This document shows positions 17,741-26,782 of a DNA stretch of 64,000 nt, piece by piece. Made by a program: the position numbers and the translations under genes. Position 1 is the stretch's first letter. The number at the start of each line of letters is the position of its first letter. The DNA is from Rhodanobacter sp. LX-99. Lineage in GTDB: Bacteria > Pseudomonadota > Gammaproteobacteria > Xanthomonadales > Rhodanobacteraceae. The notes beneath the pieces were generated by a model. The model did not search any database. It was not told the DNA's origin and saw only the letters and a list, made by a program, of their open reading frames with translations. The DNA lies in assembly GCF_018599185.1 (NCBI RefSeq), contig NZ_JAHFVL010000001.1, positions 1,364,001 through 1,428,000 of the forward strand, given 5' to 3'.

Positions 17741-18199
17741 TCAAGGCTTGCTGATGGTGAACTTGCCCACCGAGATGCCCAGGTTGACGCCTTGGCCGGT
17801 ACCGGCCAGCGCCAGCGAGGTGGTGCCCTTGGTCAGCACCTGCGCGGAGGAGCTCTTCACCACGCCGGCCTCGGCGCCAGCCTGCACGTAGTCGCCGTAC
17901 ACGTCGGAGATGTCGTGCACCTTGCTGATCTCGCCCTTGCCGTTGTCGATGTGGTACTTGCCGGCGGTGAGGCCGCCGCCGACCACGCCGATCTTCACGT
18001 TCGCACGCTGGCCATTGTCGCAGGTGATCGTGCCGCTGCCTTCGGCATGCTTGTAGATCAGCGACCAACCGGACAGGTTGTAGGCGAGATCGCATTTCAC
18101 CGAGGCCTCGGCGGCCTGCGCGCCGCCGACCGGCAACACGGTCGCTGCGCCCGCGCAAGCCATTACCAGGGCAGCCATTCCAAACGTTCGCTTGATCAT
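17741..18199 (-). CDS. exported protein of unknown function, EipA/YSC84-like pattern
   Basis: 152-residue protein with a clean signal peptide (about 1-29, ending GGAQA). The mature part has two cysteines and many Gly/Val beta strands (TITCDNGQRANVKIGVVGGG, GEISKVHDISDVYGDYVQAG, TSLALAGTGQGVNLGISVG). This repeated 'ring' pattern recalls EipA (DUF1134) and YSC84-type envelope proteins, but the match is weak. AGGAG sits before the ATG at 18199. The longer upstream frame is rejected. A 285-base divergent gap separates it from the stress protein gene and includes a small hairpin at 18239-18255. Confidence 0.7.
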   Translation of the reverse strand: MIKRTFGMAALVMACAGAATVLPVGGAQAAEASVKCDLAYNLSGWSLIYKHAEGSGTITCDNGQRANVKIGVVGGGLTAGKYHIDNGKGEISKVHDISDVYGDYVQAGAEAGVVKSSSAQVLTKGTTSLALAGTGQGVNLGISVGKFTISKP

Positions 18200-18484
18200 C
18201 GTCGTCTCCTTCAACCTTCTTACTGCGGGTGGGTGTTCGTGCATCGCGGATGCACGGCAGGAACCGGCAAGCCGCGGTGCGCAGATGGCAGGTTGTGCAG
18301 GGCAGCGTGACAAGCGCGTGCAGGAGCACGACCGTCCGTTCAGGTTCTCGCCGTTGATGCCGCGGTAACAAAATGCCGTGCAGACTGCCAACGGCGCGCA
18401 AGACGCGCCTGGTGGTCGTGGCGCGGCGGGCCATTCCGCACAGAACTCGACACGGCCCATGCCGGAGCAACGCAAAGGAGCACC

Positions 18485-18901
18485 ATGGTCAAGTATTCAC
18501 TGGTCGGTTATGACGGCTCGGAGGCCTCCCGCCGCGCGTTCCAGTTCGCGGTCGAACTGGCCCGCTGCAGCCACGGCCGCGTGCGCGTGGTGTCGGTGCT
18601 GCAGGTCACCGAGGGCGGCGCCGACGCATGCGCCTTGATGATCGCCGACACCGGCACCGAGCGTGTACAGGAGCTGCTGCAGGAACTGACCGCGATCGTG
18701 CCGGATGCGGCCGATCTGATCGACGTCGAACTGACCCTCGGCAGCCCCGGCGACGTGCTGCTGAGCCAGATCGAGCAGCACGGCGTCGACCACATCGTGA
18801 TCGGCCATACCGAACGCGGCGCGCTCGCCCGCTGGCTGCTCGGCTCGGTGTCCGGCAACGTGCTGGCGCGTGCGCACGTGCCGGTGACGGTGGTGCGCTG
18901 A
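18485..18901 (+). CDS. universal stress protein family (UspA-like)
   Basis: 138-residue single Usp domain. It starts with KYSLVGYDGSEASRRAFQFAVELA, keeps the DGSEAS loop, and ends with HIVIGHTERGALARWLLGSVSGNVLARAHVPVTVV. This contains the G-x2-G-x9-G-S/N type nucleotide motif in slightly altered form. Such proteins are cytosolic, often bind ATP and accumulate in stress or stationary phase. GGAG precedes the ATG at 18485. It probably has its own promoter in the divergent gap. Confidence 0.9.
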   Translation: MVKYSLVGYDGSEASRRAFQFAVELARCSHGRVRVVSVLQVTEGGADACALMIADTGTERVQELLQELTAIVPDAADLIDVELTLGSPGDVLLSQIEQHGVDHIVIGHTERGALARWLLGSVSGNVLARAHVPVTVVR

Positions 18902-19026
18902 GGCACTGACCGGCAAGTCGGCCGGCGTTAATCCGCTGCCGCGATCAGGCCGTATCCTGTGTCATCTTCTTGTCACCTGAAGACGGGCCGTCAGTCGACG
19001 GGGCCATCGCCGCACCGGGAACCCGC

Positions 19027-19848
19027 TTGAATTATTCCACCGCCCTGCCCTGGACCCTGGAGAACATCGACCTCGACCGCATCGAGGTCGCCCGCGTGCG
19101 CCACGACGAGGACCTGTTCTTCCTGCTGTGCAGTTCGTCGTTCGTCGAGAGCGGCTCGGACCTGTACACGCAGAACCTGATCGACCATTTCGCCGATGAT
19201 GAGGATTTGCAGGGCTGGCTCAGCCAGCACTGGCAACACGAGGAACTGCAGCACGGCCGCGCGCTGGCCGCCTACGTGCGCAAGGTCTGGCCGGAGTTCG
19301 ACTGGGACAAGGGTTTCCAGACGTTCTGGAGCGAGTACGGCGCGGTGTGCACGGCCGAGCAGCTCGAACCCGACCGCGGACTGGAGCTGGCCGCGCGCTG
19401 CGTGGTGGAGACCGGCACCGCCAGCCTGTACCGCGCGCTCAACGAGATCACCGACGAACCGGTGCTGAAACAGCTGACCAACCACATCAAGAGCGACGAG
19501 GTGCGCCACTACAAGCACTTCTACCAGCACTACCAGCTGTATCGCGAGCGCGAGGGCTTCGGCCGCTACAAGGTGTTCCGCGCAATCCTGCGCCGGGTCA
19601 ACGAGATCAAGAGCGAGGACAGCGACATCGCGCTGCGCCACGTGTTCAACCAGTGCTACCCGCAGCACCTGGGCAACGAGGCGGAGTTCCGCCGCATCAG
19701 CAACCGCGCCCAGGGCCTGCTGCGCCGGCACATCCCGGCCGGCATGACGGTGAAGATGCTGCTCAAGCCGCTGGACCTGCCGCCCCGCCTGCAGGGTGCG
19801 CTGGAAAAGCCGCTGGCGAAGATCACCGAGAAGCTGTTCCTGCACTGA
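19027..19848 (+). CDS. ferritin-like di-iron protein
   Basis: About 273 residues, mainly helical. Two metal-binding motifs are visible: HWQHEELQHGRAL (Glu..His) and, after ETGTASLYRALNE, IKSDEVRHYKHF (Glu..His). Two ExxH helices plus extra Glu residues are the mark of ferritin-like di-iron oxidases and desaturase relatives. The start is uncertain: TTG at 19027 (LNYSTALPW) is close to the conserved region, and a TTG at 18970 would add 19 residues. No ATG is available. The substrate is unknown; the protein is cytosolic and appears monocistronic. Confidence 0.75.
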   Translation: MNYSTALPWTLENIDLDRIEVARVRHDEDLFFLLCSSSFVESGSDLYTQNLIDHFADDEDLQGWLSQHWQHEELQHGRALAAYVRKVWPEFDWDKGFQTFWSEYGAVCTAEQLEPDRGLELAARCVVETGTASLYRALNEITDEPVLKQLTNHIKSDEVRHYKHFYQHYQLYREREGFGRYKVFRAILRRVNEIKSEDSDIALRHVFNQCYPQHLGNEAEFRRISNRAQGLLRRHIPAGMTVKMLLKPLDLPPRLQGALEKPLAKITEKLFLH

Positions 19849-19851
19849 CGC

Positions 19852-20310
19852 TCACTGTGCGGCTGCCGGCTTGTCCGCGCTGCGCGCCGCGCTCTCGATC
19901 TGCCGCTGCTTCTGCTGCGCGAGCTTCAGGCTTTTCACGTCGATCGGGCGGATCTGCGTGATGGTGCAGGGGAAGTTGTGGCGTCCGGTGAGCACCTTGT
20001 CGAACCCCACCATCACCTGGTTGATGTTGGAGGTGAGCCCGATGCTGTTGACGAAGAGCAGGTCCTGGCAGCCGCCGAGATCCAGCAGCCACGCCTTGTT
20101 CGGCTGCGTGTAGACGGCCAGTTCGGTATCGCTCAGCGGCTCCCACGAGTACAGGCTGAAGAAGTTGAAGCTGCGCACCGGCGCGCCGGCCGCCGCCGCA
20201 TAGGCGGCCTGACGCTCGCTCATGCGCTGCGCATAAGGCACGCTGGAGCAGCCGGCGCACAACAGGCCAAGCATCAACGCGCCGGCAGGGATCAGGGGTG
20301 ACTTGGACAT
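19852..20310 (-). CDS. DUF6491-like lipoprotein
   Basis: 152-residue lipoprotein. The lipobox LLCAGC places the acylated Cys at 21. The mature part RSFNFFSLYSWEPLSDTELA, AWLLDLGGCQDL, IGLTSNINQVMVGFDKVL and CTITQIRPIDVKSL fits the DUF6491 family found in Xanthomonadales. Cysteines in GGCQD and FPCTIT may pair. AGGA lies upstream of the ATG. It is convergent with the ferritin-like gene, with a three-base gap. Function unknown. Confidence 0.8.
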   Translation of the reverse strand: MSKSPLIPAGALMLGLLCAGCSSVPYAQRMSERQAAYAAAAGAPVRSFNFFSLYSWEPLSDTELAVYTQPNKAWLLDLGGCQDLLFVNSIGLTSNINQVMVGFDKVLTGRHNFPCTITQIRPIDVKSLKLAQQKQRQIESAARSADKPAAAQ

Positions 20311-20388
20311 GAGGCGGTCCTCGGTGGAGACTCTTCTTGTCCAGACGCATGGGCGCCGTTTCGGTTGACGCCGCCAGGCGCGGACAAG

Positions 20389-21117
20389 CTACTTCTTGCC
20401 GCCCTTGCCCACGGCGGCCCACTTCGCCGGGTCGAAACCGCCCACCTCGTAGACCAGGGTCTGTTTCTTCTCGCCGTCGACCAGGGTGACGTCCATGCCG
20501 ATCTTCTTCGCCTTGCCCAGCATGGCGATGAAGGCCTTGTCGTCGCGGATCATCAGCGCCGGCTCGCCGGTGGACGGCGCGAACGCCTTGATCCGCACCG
20601 GCTTGCCGTCGACCGTGGCGGCGATGGTGCAATTGCCGCGGCAGACGAAACCGGGCTTGCTGCCGTACAGGAACGCGCTCTGGCCCCAGCTGGTGTGCCG
20701 GCGCAGCACCAGCCGCACGCGGTCGCCGCCGGCGGGCTGGCTGTTCTCGATGGTGGCGGTGGACTGCGTGCCGCCGGCCATCGGCGCCACCTGGTACAGC
20801 CACAGCCTGGCCAGCCGGCTCTTCTCGCTGGTCTCGGTGTAGCGCTTCTCGATCGCCGGCAAGGTCTTCTGCACTTCCTTCGCGGCGTCGCTGTCGGGAA
20901 ACCGCTTGACGATGTCCTTGCCCATCGACACCGCCATCTCGTCGTTGCCGATGCGCAGCAGCTGGCGATAAGTGTCGAGGTTGCGCGCCGCATCGGCCGC
21001 CTGCGCCTGGACTTGCTGCTGTTCGGCCGTCGGCGCGCCTCCCTGTTGCGAACAGCCGGCAAGCATCCAGGCGGCGCAGAAAGCCATCACTGCGTAACGG
21101 GGAAAAGCGCGATTCAT
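20389..21117 (-). CDS. lipoprotein of unknown function
   Basis: 242-residue protein with a lipoprotein signal ending WMLAGC (Cys22). Residues 30-90 are helical (AADAARNLDTYRQLLRIG... KEVQKTLPAIEKRYTET). Residues 100-240 look like a beta domain with two cysteines (GFVCRGNCTIA) and the phrase AFIAMLGKAKKIGMDVTL, reminiscent of IalB-like or other small-substrate sensing folds. The start at 21117 is the ATG before the signal. No family name is secure. The gene at 19852 follows on the same strand after 78 bases, so co-transcription is possible. Confidence 0.75.
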   Translation of the reverse strand: MNRAFPRYAVMAFCAAWMLAGCSQQGGAPTAEQQQVQAQAADAARNLDTYRQLLRIGNDEMAVSMGKDIVKRFPDSDAAKEVQKTLPAIEKRYTETSEKSRLARLWLYQVAPMAGGTQSTATIENSQPAGGDRVRLVLRRHTSWGQSAFLYGSKPGFVCRGNCTIAATVDGKPVRIKAFAPSTGEPALMIRDDKAFIAMLGKAKKIGMDVTLVDGEKKQTLVYEVGGFDPAKWAAVGKGGKK

Positions 21118-21187
21118 CGGCGGCCTACCTGGCGGGAACAGGCCGCTAGCTTGGAACGATCCGCGGTCGCCATGCAACCGCGCCGGC

Positions 21188-22054
21188 TCAATCCGGCTGG
21201 CCGAAACGCTCGCGCAACGCGGCACGGTAACGCCGGCTGCAGGGGATCTTCGCGCCGTCGCGCATCTGCAGGCGTGCGTCGCCGCTTTCGAGCGGCTCGA
21301 TCTCGGCGAGGTAATCGAGGTTGACGAAATGGCTGCGGTGCACCCGTACGAACCGCGCCGGGTCCAGCCGCTCCTCGATTCCGGCCATGGTGGCGCGCAG
21401 CGGATAGTCGCGCCCGCGCACGTGCAGGTTCACGTAATTGCCGGACGCCTGCAGCCATTCGATCTCGCTGGCGTTGAGCAGGAACTCCTTGCCCAGCTTG
21501 CGCACCAGGAAGCGCTCCGGCCGGTCGACCGGTTCCACCGGCGCGCCTTCGTCCGGCTCGGCCAGCAGGCGCGCCTCGCCCTGCTGGCGCAGCAGCCACA
21601 GCCGGTACAGCACCAGCGTGCCGACGATCACGAAATAGGTGCGCACGTCCTTGAGGTACTCGTAGCCGAAATTGACCCACCACGACGCGCCGAAAGCGTC
21701 GTAATGCTCGCCGGCAATGAAGTAGCCGAGCCTCCGCAGCAGATGCATCGCGCTCACGTGGATCAGGCTGAACGGGACGCTGAACAACAGGTGCAGCGGC
21801 AGGTTGCGGCGCCAGTTGTCGAAGCGGATCGGCCAGCGCCGTTCGAGCGCAATCACCCCAGGCAGCAGGGCCAGCAGCACCAGCAGGCTGCTCCACTCCC
21901 ACAACCAGGGTTCCCATGCCGCCGCGCCGGCATGGTCGAGGCGCGAGTTGATGCTGTTGAAGATCCCGTTCAGCACGAAGAACGTCACCCAGGCGCCGAC
22001 CTCGAAGGGCCGCCGCCAGCGCTGGTAGATGTCGAAACCGGGAGTCGTGCCCAT
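21188..22054 (-). CDS. membrane-bound LytTR transcriptional regulator
   Basis: 288-residue regulator. Residues 1-160 hold four hydrophobic helices. After a linker, the C-terminal 100 residues form a LytTR DNA-binding domain: FLVRKLGKEFLLNASEIEWL, LHVRGRDYPLRATM, FVRVHRSHFVNLDYLAEIEP and the final RYRAALRERFG. It is thus a one-component membrane sensor rather than a phosphorelay regulator. The ATG at 22054 is preferred to a TTG six codons upstream. It is divergent from an acyltransferase gene (start 22200), its likely target. Confidence 0.88.
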   Translation of the reverse strand: MGTTPGFDIYQRWRRPFEVGAWVTFFVLNGIFNSINSRLDHAGAAAWEPWLWEWSSLLVLLALLPGVIALERRWPIRFDNWRRNLPLHLLFSVPFSLIHVSAMHLLRRLGYFIAGEHYDAFGASWWVNFGYEYLKDVRTYFVIVGTLVLYRLWLLRQQGEARLLAEPDEGAPVEPVDRPERFLVRKLGKEFLLNASEIEWLQASGNYVNLHVRGRDYPLRATMAGIEERLDPARFVRVHRSHFVNLDYLAEIEPLESGDARLQMRDGAKIPCSRRYRAALRERFGQPD

Positions 22055-22199
22055 CCGCCGGAGTTTACCCAACTCGTCCCGCCATTCGTCCCTGCACGCC
22101 GCGATTCGTCACAGCAGCCCGGCGGACGGTCACTTCGGGCAGGACAAGCCCTGCACGGCAACCCAGGCTGGAGCCACTTTCACGCACGGGAGTGCCGCC

Positions 22200-23402
22200 A
22201 TGAACCGCCGCCACGATATCGACGCGCTGCGCGTCCTCGCCTTCGGCCTGCTGATCCTGTACCACGCCGCCATGCTGTACGTGGCCGGCGAAGGCTGGGA
22301 TTTCCATCTCAAGAGCAGCCACACCACCGAATGGCTGCAGTACCCGATGCTGTTCCTCAACCGCTGGCGGATGGAACTGCTGTTCCTGGTTTCCGGGCTG
22401 GCGGTGAACTTCATGCGCCGGCGCGGCAGCCTCGGCCGGCTGGTCGGCAAGCGCAGCCTGCGCCTGCTGCTGCCGCTGGTTTTCGGCGTGCTGGTGGTGG
22501 TGCCGATCCAGCCCTACGTGCAGGGCCTGTCGAACCACCTGGTCGAGCCGGGCTTCGGCCACTTTCTGCTGCGCTACTGGAGCGGCGGCCCATGGCCGGC
22601 CGGCGCGTTCACCGGCTGGCAGTACGGCTTCACCTGGAATCACCTGTGGTACCTGCCGTATCTGTGGGTGTACACGATGCTGCTGCTGGGCGCGATGCCC
22701 GCGCTGGAATCGCGGCTGGGCCAGCGCCTGCGCGCCGTCGTGCTGCGGCTGCGCGGCCCGGCCCTGCTGTTGCTGCCGGCGATCCCGCTGTTCGCCTGGG
22801 ATCGCCTGCTGGCCGGCCGCTACCCGTTCACCGGCGCCCTCTGGGGCGACTGGTATGCCCATGCGCTCTACTTCAGCATGTTCCTGTACGGCTATCTGCT
22901 CGGCACCGACACTGGCCTGTGGGCGGAGCTGGCGCGGCTGCGCCGGATCTCGCTGTCGTCGGCGCTGGCCTGTTTCGCGCTGTACCTGGCCGGCATCCGG
23001 CTGCTGCCCGACGCGGCGCCGACCGCCGTGTGGTGGATCGTGCATGCGCTGCGCTACGCGTATCTGTGGACGGCCATCTGCGCCGTGCTGGGCTGGGGCC
23101 ATGCCTACCTCGACCGCCCGTTCCGCTGGCTGCCGTATGCACGCGAGGCGGTGTATCCGTGGTACGTGCTGCACCAGAGCCTGCTGTTGCTGTTCGCCTG
23201 GCGGCTGATGCCGCTGGGGCTGGGGCCGGTCGTCGAGCCGGTGCTGATCGTGCTGGCCACGGTGGGCGGCTGCGCGCTGCTGCACGAGTGCGTGATCCGC
23301 CGCGTGCGCTGGCTGCGGCCGCTGTTCGGACTCGACGCGGCGCCTTCGCGCACCCCGCGGACCGCCGCCAAGATGCCGCAACCGGCCGACGATCTGGCCT
23401 GA
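22200..23402 (+). CDS. acyltransferase family 3 membrane protein
   Basis: 400-residue integral membrane protein with about ten helices. RRHDIDALRVLAFGLLILYH at the N-terminus carries the conserved Arg/His of acyltransferase family 3 (OpgC/OafA/NodX group). NRWRMELLFLVSGLAVNFM is the second typical block. Such proteins add acyl groups to glycans or lipids at the inner membrane. The ATG at 22200 follows the divergent 145-base control region shared with the LytTR gene. The acceptor is unknown. Confidence 0.88.
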   Translation: MNRRHDIDALRVLAFGLLILYHAAMLYVAGEGWDFHLKSSHTTEWLQYPMLFLNRWRMELLFLVSGLAVNFMRRRGSLGRLVGKRSLRLLLPLVFGVLVVVPIQPYVQGLSNHLVEPGFGHFLLRYWSGGPWPAGAFTGWQYGFTWNHLWYLPYLWVYTMLLLGAMPALESRLGQRLRAVVLRLRGPALLLLPAIPLFAWDRLLAGRYPFTGALWGDWYAHALYFSMFLYGYLLGTDTGLWAELARLRRISLSSALACFALYLAGIRLLPDAAPTAVWWIVHALRYAYLWTAICAVLGWGHAYLDRPFRWLPYAREAVYPWYVLHQSLLLLFAWRLMPLGLGPVVEPVLIVLATVGGCALLHECVIRRVRWLRPLFGLDAAPSRTPRTAAKMPQPADDLA

Positions 23403-23405
23403 ACT

Positions 23406-23708
23406 TCAGGTTTCGCTGGCCATGCACGAGTCCAGGTGTTCGACCCGCAGGATTTGATCGAGCCAGACCTGCCGGCTCCACTCCGGCACGTCGGGCCGTT
23501 CCAGTTGTACGGTGGCGTTGACGCCTTCGCGCTCGTCGGCATCGCGGAACAACTGCACGTTCGGCCGCGTGGTGATCACGCCGTCGCAGCTGCTGCCATC
23601 CTTCAGCAACAGCACCACATGGCCGTTGGCCGGCAGTTGATCGACCAGCGACTCGAGCTTTCGGATGCTGCCCTGATCGGTATAGACGCGATTCGCCTGT
23701 CTGCCCAT
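23406..23708 (-). CDS. DUF3247 family protein
   Basis: 100-residue cytosolic protein (MGRQANRVYTDQGSIRKLES... DGVITTRPNVQLFRDADERE... LDQILRVEHLD). This matches DUF3247, a small Sm-like beta protein family restricted to Xanthomonadales. GAGGCG precedes the ATG. The gene is convergent with the acyltransferase (three-base gap). A perfect hairpin (23725-23750) lies in its leader. Function unknown. Confidence 0.85.
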   Translation of the reverse strand: MGRQANRVYTDQGSIRKLESLVDQLPANGHVVLLLKDGSSCDGVITTRPNVQLFRDADEREGVNATVQLERPDVPEWSRQVWLDQILRVEHLDSCMASET

Positions 23709-23724
23709 GGGATTCGCCTCGCAT

Positions 23725-23750
23725 GACTAGCGTGTTTGTTCACGCTAGTC
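23725..23750. promoter_or_regulatory. perfect 10-bp inverted repeat in DUF3247 leader
   Basis: GACTAGCGTG and CACGCTAGTC pair perfectly around TTTGTT, 17 bases upstream of the DUF3247 ATG. There is no T-run on the minus strand, so it is a possible operator or 5'-UTR hairpin rather than a terminator. Confidence 0.45.
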
Positions 23751-23950
23751 GCCAAAACGGAAAAAACCTGTCAATTCGCCCGTCTGGCAGCTGAACAGTC
23801 GAGGTACTTGTCGGCACTTGCAGCGGGTGTCGGCGGCACTCCTGCCGGTGCGACGGCGCTGGACGCCATCGGTTGCATGCGGAAGCCGCTGCACGGGAAG
23901 AACCGGCAGCGGATATCCTGCGAAGGTCAGCCGACACACGGAACCGTCCC

Positions 23951-24868
23951 ATGATCGCCACCTCGCCCGCCGAATTCCTCGAAGCCTACGCCGCGCTGGC
24001 GCCGCTGCCGGAAGCCGCGGCGACCGCGCGGGCGGCGTTCCTGGTCGCGCCTGCCGAATTCGCCCTGGCGGAGGAATCGGCACGCGACAACCGCTACATG
24101 GACATGAACCTCGCGGTCAATCCGCTCAAGGCCCTGGCCCAGCACACCGCGCTGGCGCAGGCGTTGCGCGCGGACGTGCCGGTGATCACCTTTCCCGGCA
24201 ACCCGGCGACACCCGACGCGGTGTTTCCGAACAACGTGTTCGCCACGGCGCCGGGCCGACTGATCGTGGGCCGCATGCGCCACCCCGTGCGCCAGCGCGA
24301 GGCCGAGCGCAGCGACATCCGCGCGTTCTTCGGCGAGCTGCTGGGCTATGACGAGATCGACCTGTCCGGCTGCGACGACCTGGTCGCCGAGCTGACCGGC
24401 TCGCTGGTCATCGACCGTGCCCGCGGCGTCGGCTACTGCGGCCTCAGCGAGCGCTGCGACATGGCCGGCGCGCAGGCGATGCACAAGGCGTTCGACCTGC
24501 GCCTGACGTACTGCTTCGAGCTGGCCGAAACCGAATACCACACCAACGTGGTGCTGGCCCTGCTGGCCAGCCGCGCCGTGATCATCGCCGCCGACGGTTT
24601 CCGCGATCCGGCCGCCGCGCAGGCGATCGCCCACGCCTACGGCGACCGCGCGATCTGGCTCGCCCCGGCGCAGAAGCGGGCCTTCGCCGGCAACGCGATC
24701 ACCTTGTCCGACGACCGCGTGTGGATGAGCGCCTGCGCCGCCGCCGCGCTCACCGACGAACAGTGCGAGGCGCTGGCCGGGTACGGATTCGCGATCGGCG
24801 CGGTGGGGCTGGGCGAAATCGAGAAGGCCGGCGGCAGCCTGCGCTGCTGCGTGGGCGAGATTTACTGA
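23951..24868 (+). CDS. dimethylarginine dimethylaminohydrolase / arginine deiminase-like hydrolase
   Basis: 305-residue enzyme of the guanidine-group modifying superfamily, which hydrolyses arginine derivatives through a Cys-His-Glu/Asp triad. Seen: NLAVNPLKALAQH, PDAVFPNNVFAT (substrate loop), EYHTNVVLALL with the catalytic His region, and C-terminal GGSLRCCVGEIY holding the nucleophilic Cys. Length and order fit the DDAH-like amidinohydrolases. The ATG at 23951 is used. Whether it acts on methylarginine, arginine or another guanidine compound cannot be decided from sequence. Confidence 0.82.
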   Translation: MIATSPAEFLEAYAALAPLPEAAATARAAFLVAPAEFALAEESARDNRYMDMNLAVNPLKALAQHTALAQALRADVPVITFPGNPATPDAVFPNNVFATAPGRLIVGRMRHPVRQREAERSDIRAFFGELLGYDEIDLSGCDDLVAELTGSLVIDRARGVGYCGLSERCDMAGAQAMHKAFDLRLTYCFELAETEYHTNVVLALLASRAVIIAADGFRDPAAAQAIAHAYGDRAIWLAPAQKRAFAGNAITLSDDRVWMSACAAAALTDEQCEALAGYGFAIGAVGLGEIEKAGGSLRCCVGEIY

Positions 24869-24919
24869 AACCGCTGCCACGCCGTTGCGCCGGTGGCCAT
24901 CGCGGTGCATTCTCCGTGG

Positions 24920-26782
24920 ATGCCGTCGATTTTCCAGCCATCGACACCACGCCCGCAGACGCTCTGCCTGGTCGCGCTTGCCGCCGGCCTGTTCGGCCCG
25001 GGCGCGATGGCCGCCACGCCTGCGGGCGGGCGCACCTGGGCCAACCCGGTCGATCTCGACTATCGCTATAACTACGAGCAGATGAACGAGGGCATCTCGT
25101 ACCGCACCGGTGCGGATCCCGCGATCGTGCGCTACGGCGATGGCTATTACCTGTTCCTTACGCTGGCCGACGGCTACTGGCATTCGAACGACCTGGTGCA
25201 CTGGCAGTTCGTGCAGCCGGATCGCTGGCCGTTCGACGGCCCGGTGGCGCCGGCCACCCTGGTCGCGGACGGCAAGCTGTTCCTGATGCAGGCGGCGATG
25301 GAGCCGAAGCCGCTGCTGTACTCGACCGATCCCGCGCATGGCCACTGGCAGTTCTGGACGCGCCTGCTGCCGGCGGTACCGGGCGCGGTGTGGGGCGGCC
25401 ACGAGAGCGCGATGAAACCGGGCGACCTGCCGCCGGGACCATGGGATCCGGGCCTGTTCCGCGACGAGGACGGCAAGACCTATCTGTACTGGGATTCCTC
25501 CAACGTCTTTCCGTTGTACGGCGCGCAGATCGACCTGGCGCTCGACCACGCCGGCGAAGGCGAAGGCAAGCGGATGCGCTTCGTCACGAAGCCGGTCGCC
25601 CTGCTCAAGGCCGATCCGGCCGCGCACGGCTGGGAGCGCTTCGGCCAGGACCATACCGACACCAGCATCCAGCCCTACGTCGAGGGTGCCTGGATGAACC
25701 GGCATGGCGACCGCTACTACCTGCAGTACGGCGCGCCCGGCACCGAATACAACGTGTATGCCACCGGCGTATACGTCGGCAGCAAGCCGCTCGGACCGTT
25801 CACCTATGCGCCGTACAACCCGGTCGGCTACAAGCCCGGCGGCTTCGTCGTCGGCGCCGGTCACGGTTCCACGTTCCAGGACGCGCATGGCAACTGGTGG
25901 AACAGCGGCACCATGTGGGTGGGCCTGAACTGGAGGTTCGAGCGGCGCATCGACTTGTTCCCCGCCGGCTTCCACGCGGACGGCCAGATGTGGGTCGACA
26001 CCCGTTTCGGCGACTTCCCGCAGCGCATGCCCGATCACCCGCTGCATGAAGGCGAGAGCACGTTCACCGGCTGGATGCTGCTGTCGTACCGCAAGGCCGC
26101 GCAGGCTTCGTCGCAACGGCCGGAGCATCCGCCCTCCGAAGTGACCGACGAGAATCCGCGCACGTTCTGGGTCGCCGCGAACAACACCGCCGGGCAGACG
26201 CTCACGCTCGACCTCGGCGGCCTGCGCACGGTGCGCGCGGTGCAGGTGAACTACGCCGACTACCAGTCCGGCCGCTACGGCGACGCGCCCGACATCGTCA
26301 CCCGGTTCCGCCTCGAGGGCTCTGTCGACGGTCGGCAGTGGAGCACGCTGGCCGACCTCTCGCACGAGACGCGCGACCGGCCGAACGCCTATCTCGAACT
26401 CGACCATCCGGCGCGCATCCGCTACGTGCGCTACGTACACGGTCACGTCGGCGCGCATACGCTGGCGATCTCCGACCTGCGCGTGTTCGGCAACGCCGAC
26501 GGCCCGCCGCCGCCCGCGCCGGTGCTGGTCTCCGCGCATCGCCTGGCCGACACCCGCGATGCCGAGATCGTGTGGAAGCCGGTGCCCGGCGCGGTGGGCT
26601 ACAACGTGCGCTGGGGACTTGCCGCCGACCGGCTGCACGAGACCTACCAGCGCTTCGCCGACCAGCCGACGCGGTTGACCCTGCGCTCGTTGAACAAGGG
26701 CGTGAAATACGTTGTGGCGGTGGAGGCCTTCGACGAGCATGGCGTGTCCACCCTGTCGCGGACGGCCGTGCTGAACCCCTGA
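24920..26782 (+). CDS. secreted GH43-type glycosidase with F5/8C and FN3 modules
   Basis: 620-residue exported enzyme. Signal peptide 1-32 (ends GAMAA). The five-bladed propeller holds the three acidic residues expected of glycoside hydrolase family 43: Asp66 in GADPAIVRYG, Asp176 in GPWDPGLFRDEDG and Glu255 in YVEGAWMN. Residues about 400-530 form a discoidin/F5-8C carbohydrate-binding module, and about 540-620 a fibronectin type III module. The ATG at 24920 is chosen; a GTG nine codons upstream is possible. GH43 enzymes usually cut arabinan or xylan. No transporter or other glycosidase is near. Confidence 0.85.
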   Translation: MPSIFQPSTPRPQTLCLVALAAGLFGPGAMAATPAGGRTWANPVDLDYRYNYEQMNEGISYRTGADPAIVRYGDGYYLFLTLADGYWHSNDLVHWQFVQPDRWPFDGPVAPATLVADGKLFLMQAAMEPKPLLYSTDPAHGHWQFWTRLLPAVPGAVWGGHESAMKPGDLPPGPWDPGLFRDEDGKTYLYWDSSNVFPLYGAQIDLALDHAGEGEGKRMRFVTKPVALLKADPAAHGWERFGQDHTDTSIQPYVEGAWMNRHGDRYYLQYGAPGTEYNVYATGVYVGSKPLGPFTYAPYNPVGYKPGGFVVGAGHGSTFQDAHGNWWNSGTMWVGLNWRFERRIDLFPAGFHADGQMWVDTRFGDFPQRMPDHPLHEGESTFTGWMLLSYRKAAQASSQRPEHPPSEVTDENPRTFWVAANNTAGQTLTLDLGGLRTVRAVQVNYADYQSGRYGDAPDIVTRFRLEGSVDGRQWSTLADLSHETRDRPNAYLELDHPARIRYVRYVHGHVGAHTLAISDLRVFGNADGPPPPAPVLVSAHRLADTRDAEIVWKPVPGAVGYNVRWGLAADRLHETYQRFADQPTRLTLRSLNKGVKYVVAVEAFDEHGVSTLSRTAVLNP

